64,000 nt of DNA, taken from NCBI RefSeq assembly GCF_033807575.1, contig NC_084717.1:11719692-11783691 (forward strand), written 5' to 3'. The notes beneath the pieces are model-generated. The model searched no databases. It saw nothing but the letters and a program-made list of their open reading frames with translations, and was not told the origin of the DNA. The stretch comes from Cydia pomonella. Lineage: Eukaryota; Arthropoda; Insecta; Lepidoptera; Tortricidae. Position 1 is the stretch's first letter, and every line of letters starts with the position of its first letter. Made by a program: the position numbers and the translations under genes. Positions 35,199-47,100 of this stretch are shown piece after piece.

Positions 35199-38100
35199 CT
35201 GCGATCACAACATTCACGTTATGCCTAGTGGACATTTACAAACACACCAGATTAGTTAAGAAAGCCTATACACCTACGAGGAGTTGACACATCTAAGGTC
35301 AATGTGGGGTCTTCCCCACGCACAGAAAAAAAGTCATGACTTTTTTTTAGACAGTCCATCGTATCCGGCTTTATCAAATATTTATTTTGCTTACTAATTG
35401 ACTTGAATGATAGAGATTTGTGTGTTTTAATTAAATTGAAAACATACTATGACTTAGATTCACGTCTTATAACACAATAGCACAGTTTTGAATCATTACA
35501 CAAACTGTTATCTGCGGTATAACAACTACAACATTCAAATTAATATATTTTTTTAAATACCATTAAAAATATTATGTTGGATACCTTTACAAGACAATTT
35601 GTAATATTACAGGAATTCTCTATCCAATTCCATCTATCTATTAGAAAGGGTTCCACCAATATTAAAATTGACAAATTGTTATGCAATAGACTCCAGATGT
35701 AATTAAGACAATCTTAAAATGAACGTGCTCCCACAAAGGACAGGTTAGACCCTACCCATCCACACTAGTTGGATCCAAATTGCGAGCCAGTTCCACTAAT
35801 GGACACATTAAGGTAAGGAGGTTCAGGAAACTGAGTTAAAAAAGTCCCAACGATTTTTTGGATCACAATAGGGCTGCAATAAGAGAGCAATTTATAAACA
35901 GGAATGTACTTTTCTATTTCTCATGAAAGTGACTCATTGTTTATCTATGATGAGACACGTTTCGGACTCAGGGAATAATACTTTCCATGTTTTTTTTTTT
36001 TACGATAAGCAATGAAAACTCGGTTCTAAATAGATTCGTTGTATGATTTCCATTGTGATATTCAACTCCCGATAAATGATAACCAACAATAAAAGTACCC
36101 TTTTGGCTGAAAACGGCACATACTTATATTTATGTATGTATATGTATTTTTTTTTTTCAAGGTATCTTGTTTGTTTTCTGTGTATTTTGTGATAGGTTTC
36201 TTTTATTACATTTGCAATACCTACTGACACGTGTAAATTTATTAATTTCCGCTACCTAAAGATTGTCTGGAAGAGATCGCTTTTAAGCAAGAAGACGGCC
36301 TGTTCACCTCTGCTTGTGTTGCTGTTTTCTTTTGTATTGCTTCTTCTATTGGGGTGTGCAATAATAGTTATTTACATATGGTGCTACTTTCCCGCAAGCG
36401 TGCAGGAACGAGCACTTTCCGTGCATATATCGAAACTTTGCAGAGCCATAGGTACGGTAAAACGTCGTACGATACACGTGCGAATTTGCTATTTTCTGCA
36501 CTTGTATCATAATAGTTATTTACGATACAAGTGCAGAAAATAGGAAATTCACAACGAGTGGTGATAAATTAAAACATGACCGAAGTGAGTGTTTGAATTC
36601 AACACGAATTGCGAATTATCTATTCGCACGTGTATCGTACGTTTTACAGTACATATGGGTCTGCATAGTTTCGACATATGCACGGAAAGTGCTCGTCCCC
36701 GCACGCGTGCGGGAAAGTAGCACCATTTTTACTGTAAAGAGTATTTGTAATTGTAAACGTTGGTTGAATTTGTACAATTAACTGTGGGGTAATGAGGCAT
36801 TTCCCAACTTAGCAACAATTATTTTCAGATCGCATTAAAAGGGAGACTGACCGGCGGTGTTTAGTGTATTATACGGTTGAAAATTTTCACACAAAGTACA
36901 AGTGTTTGCTACACTAGTTCATTATTTTGTTCTGTGGATATAAGCGTTAAAACATTGTCGGAGCGGCGTCCATTTTAAGATTGGTTAATCTCTACGATGT
37001 TGTCCATGTAACAGATAACTTTGAATAAATTATATTTGCTTAAATTTCTAAAATCGGGGCGTATAATGCAGTGCAAAGGATCCTACAACAAAAATGTTTA
37101 TTTTCTAAATTGATGTAAATTGTAACTTAGCGTGTGTCTATAAAATACACGTAGTAATCTACAAGGGAGATTAAAGTCATTTAAATATGTTTTTGGGTAC
37201 CCATTCCACTCTGGCTCTTGAACAAGTAATGTATCACAGATCCTTTCTCTTACTAATGATTTTTCGAATAGGGTATTTTTTAAATATTTCATCTAATTGA
37301 ATTCATAACGGCACAGAGCGTGACCCAAAATTATAAAATATGATTTGTTAGTGTGGCCAAAGATAATTTGAAATAGGGGTGGATTGTCAAAGAAAGCTTT
37401 GTAGCCACAGTAAATTTTCTGCCATCTTTCGACACATGATTAAAACTTTTAAAACGCCATTTGACTTTGATCCTTATTATTTCACTGACATGTATTAAAT
37501 TTGTTAAATATCAATGGCGCAAAGGCCAAAGGTATGGAGGCATCGTTTCGGACGATGGCGCCACAAACTTTAGCCGACGCCCGATAAGATGCCGCCACTT
37601 TTTGGTATTTTACAATTTTAACACATATCAGTGAAATAATAAAGATCAAAGTCGAAAGATAACAGTAAATTTGCTTAGGCTACCTTTACTCAAAATACCT
37701 TTACTGTGGCTATTTAAGTATATATCTAATAAAAAAAACCCATTAAATTAAGCATAGATTCCGCGTGCAAAACAAAATACTAGTAAATTTTATTTGACAA
37801 TAATGTTTTATCATCAATTTTGGCATGTTCCTTATTTTAATGCTTGTTTTAAACTTATCGTCATAATAACTTTTAGTACTTACGAGGGGTGGGTGAAAAT
37901 TAATCTACCTGATTGTGAAAGAAAAGACGTAGCTGGGTAATTAATTTTTTATCTTTCTATATAATCTCCTTCTACCGAAATGCATTTATAACATTTGTGA
38001 AATAATGACATTAAACCTTTTAAAAAAAATCTTTCGGTTTGTCGTCAAAATATTCGTTCACCGTGGCTATCATCTCATTTTCAGTTGAAAATCTTCGCCC

Positions 38101-41100
38101 CCAGAGATCTTTCTTTAAAAGTCTGAACAGGAAATAGTCACAGGAGGCTAAATCTGGCTGATGGCGTCGAAGCCATTTCTGGCCATGGCTAACTGTGTAG
38201 TGCGAGACGTATGCACAGGTGCGTTGTCGTGTAAAATCAGAACTCCTCTGCTAAGTTTGCCCCTCCTTTTTTTATGGCATCTCTAAACACGAACTCATAG
38301 CAGCCAGTTTTTTTTTTTATTATTTATAGGCTAGGTTTTCCTCAACAGCATCCGAGCTACATCATATGCTAGAAGACCTTAGTAACGCAAGCCTCGAGGT
38401 CGGACTGAAGATGAACATGTCAAAGACCAAAGTCATGTCTAACGGCACAAAACGTAAGATTGAGGTAAACGGAGAGCACATTGCATATGTCCATGAATAC
38501 CTTTATTTGGGCCAAATAGTCTCTTTCCAGGCGCGATAAGAAAAAGAGGTCGACAGACGGACCGAGAACGCATGGAAGAGCTATTGGTCTATGAAAAACC
38601 TCATGAAGGGAGACCTACCTCTGTCACTCAAACGTAGGCTCATGGACATGTGCATACTTCCAGTCCTCACTTACGGTGCTCAGACTTGGTCTTTGACAGA
38701 AGCTCAGAAGTCCAAACTCGGGGTTTGCCAGAAAGCCATGGAGCGCAGCATATTAGGTGTTAAACTAAGGGATCGCATCCGGAACACCACGCTGCGCTCT
38801 AAAACTCAGATTAGGTATAGATGTAGCTCGAGAAGTGGCCAAGTTAAAGTGGGAATGGGCTGGGCATGTCTGCCGCATGCCGAATGACTTGTGGGCCAAG
38901 ATAACCACGGATTGGGTGCCCCACGAGTCAAACCGGGGATCTGGCAGACCTCGTCGGCGATGGCGGGATAACTTAGACTCCTTTTTGAGGGACTGGTCGG
39001 TCGTAGCTCAAAACCGGGATGAGTGGAAGAAGAGGGGGGAGGCCTTTGCCCAGCAGTGGGACACAATGGGCTCGTTATAATATATAATATAGGCTAGGTA
39101 GATTACTTTTCAGCCATCCCTCGTATACCATAAGAATACAGCGTCAGGTGACAAGCAAAACTCACTAATTACTAAAAAATAATTAAACAAAAATTCAACC
39201 TTATTTTAATAGTAATATGGGTTAATTATGGCTATGAACTTGTTGTGGTATATTGTGAGTTTTGCTTGTCCCCTGATGATATAACCTAATGAAACAAATG
39301 AAAAAGCATTGTGAATTCAACTATGGCACAAACATCAACACATTCTCTGCCAGCAACGCATATATGCGTTGAACGTCATACAAAATCATGCCCGCTGGCA
39401 GTGAATGTGTTAAAATGTAGAAAAGAATATCAAGTACAAGTCGCAACATACATACAAATAGTCAGAGACATTTAAGTTATGTTATAATACAATTATGACG
39501 TATTTTACAACTTGTAATCTAAAAATGCAACATAAAGCAATGTTAGCAAGAATAAAATCTGCTAACTGTAAAGCAGAGTTGATTCTTAAGCTGCAGGTCA
39601 CGGAGCCACCAGAGGCAGACTTTTAGAAACAGCCAGGTTTCTTTTTATGTTCTCTTAGTCGAACAATTAACCACAGTACCATTTGTAAAGTAATAATAAT
39701 TACCTATGTAATTATTTTTTAAATTATTCTTCCTTGTATAGGTACAGTCAAGTGGAAAAATATGATTACACACATCTCACTCTACAATATGTCCTAGCTC
39801 TTATGCCCACGAGTTAAGAACTATGGGCCATATTTTTGAGTAAGTTACATGGACCCCGATTTTTTCACTTAACTAACATATCATATAGCAAGCAGATCTT
39901 ACGAACGATGGGACGAAATATTAATTGAAAAACAAAATAAAAACAAAATAACCCAACCCGTAGATTCTAAATCAACCAAGAGGTACATAAATAACCGTAG
40001 CGAGTGTTCAATTTTACGAATTTAGATACATGGAATGGCGCTGTCAGCTGTAAATTGTATCAAGATCTAGCCTTTATTTCTTGGCTTACAGTTTGAAATA
40101 TTTCAAGGTAAAAACAGTAAAATCGTATTGAAATAAGGGCAATAAGTCGCCAATGGTAGCGGCTCTCGTGACGGCAGCGAAAGTAGCGGTAGCGTTACGG
40201 GCCGGCCACGACTCGCGCGACGTGGTCAGCGAGTCGCGGCCGGCCGAGCGGAGGAGGGCGGGGGACGGCAGCACACCTGGCGGAGGCCCAGTGGGCGGCT
40301 AGCGCTGCGCGGCGGCGCCGGCCCGCTCTAGTCATCGCGGGTCCGAGCCATCTGCCGCCGAACATTTACATTATTCACGAGCAATACCATCGGCGACGAG
40401 CGGGGACCTAGACGCTTCATCCGATCTGTGATTCGTCTCCGTTAGGATGAAATTTCTAGCGTCGCCTCGCTTCCGTTCGCCAATAGAAAACCACCATTAT
40501 GTTACAAACGATATCGGGTATGGACTGTACTCCGAAAGGGAACTTTGAGGAAAGATTCTTTTAAATAGATCAATTAAGTTCCGAGTGTTTTGTCTCACAA
40601 AAGCTGTTTGAATATAAGTGTGTGCGTGAGATCGGTCGCTAGGCCCGTGATTACTCACACATGTATGATCGAGCCGCTTTGGTGAAATAAAACGTCCGTA
40701 CTGATAAATTAAGATTTCAGAAGGGGACCGTTAACAAAGCCAACACCTGGGTTTTGGAAGTATTTCAAACATCGGAAAAAGGACATATTCCATCTATTGG
40801 TTTAATATGAAATTCGCGAAATCAATTTGCTTTTGCGGCTCAATGATCATAAACCGTATAAACCAAGATGGAACATTAAAGTCAGTTAATATGAAATGAT
40901 GAAAGCATTTGATGTGTTAGCGGAACTCGACACAAGCTTGAGATGATCGATGTTAGGGTCAAAATGTACATATGTTCTTCGCCTTAAGATGATGTAACAC
41001 GTATTGCTGGGTCATAAAACGATACCATTTGCATTTTACGAGTACTATCTTTTTCAAAGTTGTGTATGTATACACATATTAGAGAGACAAGGTAAAAGTG

Positions 41101-44100
41101 TACGCTCAAGTAATTTAATTTCAGTACCATTTCGTACCTTGTCACAATGAAAATAGAAAAGATACATTGATTGAGTAAGATGTACAGCTTCATACATTCT
41201 GCGATAAATCTGACTGTCAAAAGTTAACGTTTGACAATTCAGTGACCGCAAAACATATGGTGCAGTACAGCGCCATCTGTTTTGGATATCAAAATAAAAG
41301 GCACATTTTTTTTCTTAGACCTTTACCTCTCTATTATAATGAATTCTCTTTGACAATAGTATGAGGATATCGACTTTCACTGTGACAAGATATAAGTACG
41401 GAATAGTTATTTGTGCAACAAGAGAGGAAAGTTAATTTTTCTTGGGAGTGTTGACTTTGAGTCCCGAGTAAGCGAAAGACTATAATTTAATCACGAGCGA
41501 AGGAGTGATTCTAAGATAGAATCTTGAGCGTAGCGAGGGACTCAAAAACACGAGATGTAAAATAACTTTGCTCTCGTGTGACACATACAACTTTTCACCT
41601 CAGTAGTGAGAACATATTAAAGGTTAAAAAAAATTCAACATTAAGTAAAGTTTTTAGTCCTGTATTCATGACCTTCACTAAATTAAAAAAGCTACTTTGT
41701 CTCACTCCCTGGCGTGAGGAAAGTCGCACTTTCTACACTCCCTGGAGTGACGAAAGTAGGCTTGTTCGAGCTGCTGAGGTGAATATTAAATTGTTTCACT
41801 GTACTTAACATATGCGGAATGTACTCTGGACAACATTCAATGTCTTATGAAATAAAAACAACACAGTTATTTTTTATACATTTTCATGTTTTTAATAATG
41901 TATTTAACAACGTTAGGGATCATAGGGATCTTTTGTGCAATTGTTCCCTTAGAAAAGATATAGTTTACTCCAATGTGAGATTTTTAACGGCAGTTATAGT
42001 ACTGCCGTTAAAAATCACGCATATGTCACATTCCCATCCGTTGGACCATTGGTGTTCTCTAAATAATAATTGCCAAAAATGTCCATTTTTAGTGATATAT
42101 GATTACTAATCATTGATTAGTCCCCCATAAATCCCATAATGTAAAAATAGCCGTTTTTTACATTTTTGACTAAATGACGTTCCCGCATTATCAAGTTATG
42201 TTTTATTATCAGAGACAGTGGATTTAACTACTTTAACTATTCTTGAACGTTTGCCGATGCCCATATCCAATTTTACTGCCACATTTGAATCTTCTCGTGT
42301 ACAGTCAGCATCAATAGTAGCGGATGAAACAACGCGCCAAATGTATGTACGTATGTATGTAACTTTATTGCACATAAACAGGTTAACATAAAACAGACAA
42401 AACAAAACAACAAAAAAATGGTATATACAAAGGCGAATTTATCCCTAAAAGGGATCTCTTCCAGCTAACCTTTGATAAAATGCGAAAGGATCAAACACTA
42501 ACAGGTGAAAGACAACTCAATATTTACAGTAGCAATATGAGAATTTTGGATACACATAAAAGTAGCACGAGAAATCAATAATAATAAAATAAAATAATAA
42601 GTAGTAAACTATAACAAGTACATAAACAAATGTATTATATTCGGGTTAACTTTTCCAGATAAAATTCACTTTCACAAGTATATCTTTTAATTGTTCTATA
42701 TATATATATATATATATATAGGTATATTCGCTATGTGCACGACTGTCACGCAACCTAGCGTCCGCAAGTCTAGGGAAAAACGTCAATGCACTACATCTTA
42801 TAAAACGACTCCAAAACTAAAAACTACTGAACAATACGACTTCCATCTATCAATAGAGTGATTCTTGGGGAAGGTTTAGGTATACTCGTATAACTTGTTA
42901 AGGTTTTGTGTAAATTGTTTGAAATATAACGATGTTGTCGGAAAAAATCACGCTGGCTAGGAGCTTTAATCGAAAACGCTGCCTAATCCATTTGAGCTAT
43001 AACAACACAATGTATGGGGTTTCATGGGTTTCATGGGTCTACAAAAAAATCCGTGAAGTTGAATGTCTATCTTTTAAGGATAACTTACTATACCCATTCT
43101 TAACTTCTAGAAAAAGAGCATATAATATGTGGCATTTACACGGATACAGTATTAATAATTATCAAATTAAATAGGTTAGTTATATTAAGCATTTCATACA
43201 GATTACAATCGTCCCCTACACCATACAATTTAAATTAATATTCAGGAGTAATCGTAAATTAAAGTTTCATTTCAAGCCATGTAACTTGTACGAAATGTTA
43301 AAGACGCTATCCGCAATTAGTTCTAATTTTTACCACCTTATGCGCTGGGATCGCTTTACTTATCCCCACCATGCACTTCGCACGGTCCCAGCAGAACCAA
43401 CAATTTTTGTTAAGCTGTTACAGAATGTGTAGATACTTTTGACGCATTGTTTAATCCGTTACTTTTCATGCTGACAGTACCTACTCTCTGTAATATTTTG
43501 TGACTCAGTGAGCCTTCATTTTCTTTAATCGAACTCTCCCAGAAAACTAGCTAATGCTGGAATGTTTCCTTGAACCAGACTTTCTAGCGGTAGTTTTTAT
43601 AAAGAAAAATGATGCAATAGTACATTACTATAGAGGACGGGAAACGAAGGGTTGCAGGCCAAGTAGATATAGACGGCCGAGCGTAGCGAGGACGGATACG
43701 CGGTCGGCAACCCCGTTTCCCGCCGAGATTTGTATAGTGCTTTTCTCAAACTTGCAATGAAATGATTAAAAAAAAAATAGGATGATTATGATTGTTTCAT
43801 GTCCTAATGTGATAATATTAAACAAACACAAAAAAGACAAAATAAATGAAATAAAAGCATACTGGCAGAATTTTGGTCATAGGTTTTTTATGGGTGAATG
43901 CCATGACGTGCCATAATTTGACGTTTAAAAACAAAAGAAGGTTGTCTGACAGGCCTAGGTGTGTAAGGCTGTATGAGATTCCTTTACATATCATCTTCAC
44001 TCATCGCACCTTATATGTAGTATTTCCGGACCTAATTTGAAGTAAGTCATGTCAACATTTCATTACAAGTTTGAGAAAAAATATTATAAATAGACCTTCA

Positions 44101-47100
44101 GCCGTAACCCGTTTCCACAAAATGTTTTACTATCTTCGCTTACGGCCATAGGGAAATAGTATTGGCGAAATTACATGCTGTTTCGCGACTGTGTTGTTCT
44201 AGATTGACCATACTTTTAAGAGAAAGAATCCAATGCCCATGAAACTTACCGGATTAATTGAGAGATATAATTTAAATTGGCGGTGAGATATAATTTCAGT
44301 TTACTTTTACTTTACTTTATACATGTTCAAAACTTTGTCCAGATTTCACTCTGCATACGTTACTCAACAGAAATCGCAAATACTGTACACAATCCAATTT
44401 AATTTCATTACTTCGTAATCTCACAATCTCAATCTCTTAAGGAAAACCATGATCTTATCAACAATTTATATGTACTATACTTATGTATTTGTTTAGAAAA
44501 CATCTATGGTTTATTCATATTTCAGAGAAAACCTTCAAAAAAAATGATCTGTCATAATATTCGTTTACATTATTTACAATTTCTGTATTAGATTTGCGAT
44601 GTGAACGGGAGCTCGTGGCTCTGTACAGTGAAGTTGCGCGTCCAGTAGGCCCGCCTGGCACTCGGGCCAGTGCGGCGGCAGAGACTGACCGTGCTGGTGG
44701 TGCTGCTGTGCCTGCTGCGTGTTGGTGGCCTCGTCGGCCGTGCGCTTGAAGAAGTTGTGTTGTAGCGCGTAGTAGGGTGTCACGCGCTGCTTGGGGTCGT
44801 ACTCTAGCATACGGAGAATTAGGTCCTGGAAATATTACATCATGGTCAAATTTTTCGTTCAACTAAGTCGTTAGTTTATATAATTAAACATTTTTTAACA
44901 ATTCATCGCGAATAATCGCGTCGATCAAGGCTTTTTTTTAATGATCGTTTACTGTTTTCATGAAACGTGTCATTATGTTTCCACATATTTTTATGTTACT
45001 TTGCTAAAAAGTGGCAACAGAGCGTGCTATTAAAGTTGGGACTTGTGGACAGTAAGTAGTCAGAGCTATAAAATCACCGAACCTCGTTTTGTCCGTTTGA
45101 ATTATTCGAGACAATGTCATCATTATTTTCGCAGAATAAGAAATTTAATACTAGCTAAAGCCTACACAGCACTATGGAATGCAAATATTCGGTTATAACC
45201 GATTATTCTAGCCTAATCACATAACCGGTTATTGGAATTTTGTAATAACCGAATTCGATTATTTTCGGTTATTTTTTCTATGAATGATATTTTGGCAATA
45301 ACTTATAATGTCGATACTGTTTCAATATTAGTAAGTTTCTGGGTGCCGATTATAACCATTGCATTCATTTGAAGAATAATGGCGTAATAAAATTAGTTTC
45401 AGTACAATTCTGGGGCCACTTTTCTGGTTAATAAAAGTATCAAAAGTGCAAATTTTGTATATTTACAAGATAACTAAACACCACGAGTACCACGACGAAG
45501 GATAATAATGAGTGAGTTTTGTGTAAGTTATTTTGTAAGTTTTGTGTAAGTTAGAAGGCCAATTTATATTTTGTTGATTGAATCCTACGTTACTTTTGAA
45601 TGTTAAATTGAACAATTATATATGAAAAATCGCTAATTTGATTGTCAATATCTCTATTTAATTATGGTGTGTTACCAAGTTTGCTTACTTACTTATTTCA
45701 GTTGCTAGTTGGTTTAATTTTATTGCTTTTATGTAATTTTGATTATTGAGAAAAACATTTATGCAGCAAATACAATACAGATTATTAAAGTAGAAATTAA
45801 ATAAATAAATATAGGATACAAAAAAATTACTATGATAATGAATTCATAAGTCAGTCTGTCAGTCGGAGTGTGGAAGGGCGGCACCATCATCGAAACCAAA
45901 TAACTTCGCTGCTGGCTTCCATTTGCTTTAATGTTGATTTGGTTGTGATACTTGTGATAGATATTTACATTGTTGATCGTAAAACTAAAAAGTATAATTT
46001 AAAAAACTCATTAAAATTAATAAAGAAAATCAAAGCAAGGTTTAGGTTTCATTAATACTGCTTATCTTATGATTTTACGTCACGTAGAACTAGATTTATA
46101 CGTAATTTTTAATAAACGTTGAATAACCGATAATAAACGAATATTCGGTTATTTTTCGGCCGTAACCGAAACCGGTTATGAAATTAGGCCGGTTATTGCA
46201 TTCCCTACACAGCACTATAGGATTGTTAACTAGATGAATCCAACTTCATAATGGGCATTTGACTTTTACGGCGGATAGAAAAGACAAAACAAATTAAAAT
46301 AAAGACCACCCTCGAAAGCGAACCAGCGATCTGGGGACCCAGTCAACGTCAAATGAAACTTAAATTATGGATGGAAATCAGCACGTGACTTTTCGGAGCA
46401 TCTGTCATTCCGATATATTTTTTCTTTTCGTTTGGCGTTTGTCGACGTACGATTGTCATCTCGGCTCGACCCCCCGATCTTACGGTCTCGAGAGGTGCTT
46501 TCCCTGGACTGGCTGAAGGATAATACTGGGCGGGTAGGAAGGGTAGACGCGTCACCTTAAACTTAAGATAGTCCGAGACGGAGTGTCCGGGCTCGCCGCG
46601 GCGCCGCGCCGCGGGCCCGCCGCCCTCGACGCCGAGGATGTCGTGCAGCCGCCGCGTGCCCGCCGCGCGGTACTTCCTGTAACCACTGCACACCTTACTC
46701 TTGCTGCCAGTACACACAGTGCCAGTGCATGGACTGCCCGCGACCCCGACCGGTCCATGCACGTCGAGAACGCAGAAAATCGACAAGTAAAATAGCACAT
46801 TGTGATACAAGTGAGCTAAGTTGGTCATTACGAGGCGATATTGTGCGCGCGATAAGAAAGCCGATGTGTTTAATGACCAATTAACTCGCGTGTCATACGA
46901 CGTTTTTCAACACACTTGCGAAGAAAAATAAGAAAATGTAATATTAAGAAAATTTTAATTGCTAAAACAGTCAGTAAGCAGTGTTGCATCTGTCATACTG
47001 CTTGCCGGCCCTCGACCCAGCCGCTGGCTGCCCGGCCGGCGCCTCGCCCCAAGTCCATGTTGTGAAATCTACTCGACCAACTAAACTTTTGAACACCAAG

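Larger units (their letters stand above)
37881..39125 (-). mobile_element. Mariner element with interior replaced by a LINE fragment
   Basis: Terminal inverted repeats TACGAGGGGTGGGTGAAAAT at 37881 and TACGAGGGATGGCTGAAAAG (reverse complement, ending 39125) share TAATCTACCT and begin at TA dinucleotides, as in mariner. Adjacent to the left end lies the minus-strand transposase C-terminus. The rest of the interior is the LINE at 38340-39080. Total length 1245 bp. Confidence 0.8.

Noticed and set aside
34936..35287. Plus-strand open frames over the distal mnb exon
   Set aside because: Antisense shadows of a GC-rich segment; His/Pro-rich low complexity. The minus strand has a fitting acceptor, phase and stop.
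46583..46828. Other open frames over the GC-rich mnb exon, both strands
   Set aside because: GC-rich DNA lacks stops in all frames; only the kinase frame matches DYRK1A and has fitting splice phases.
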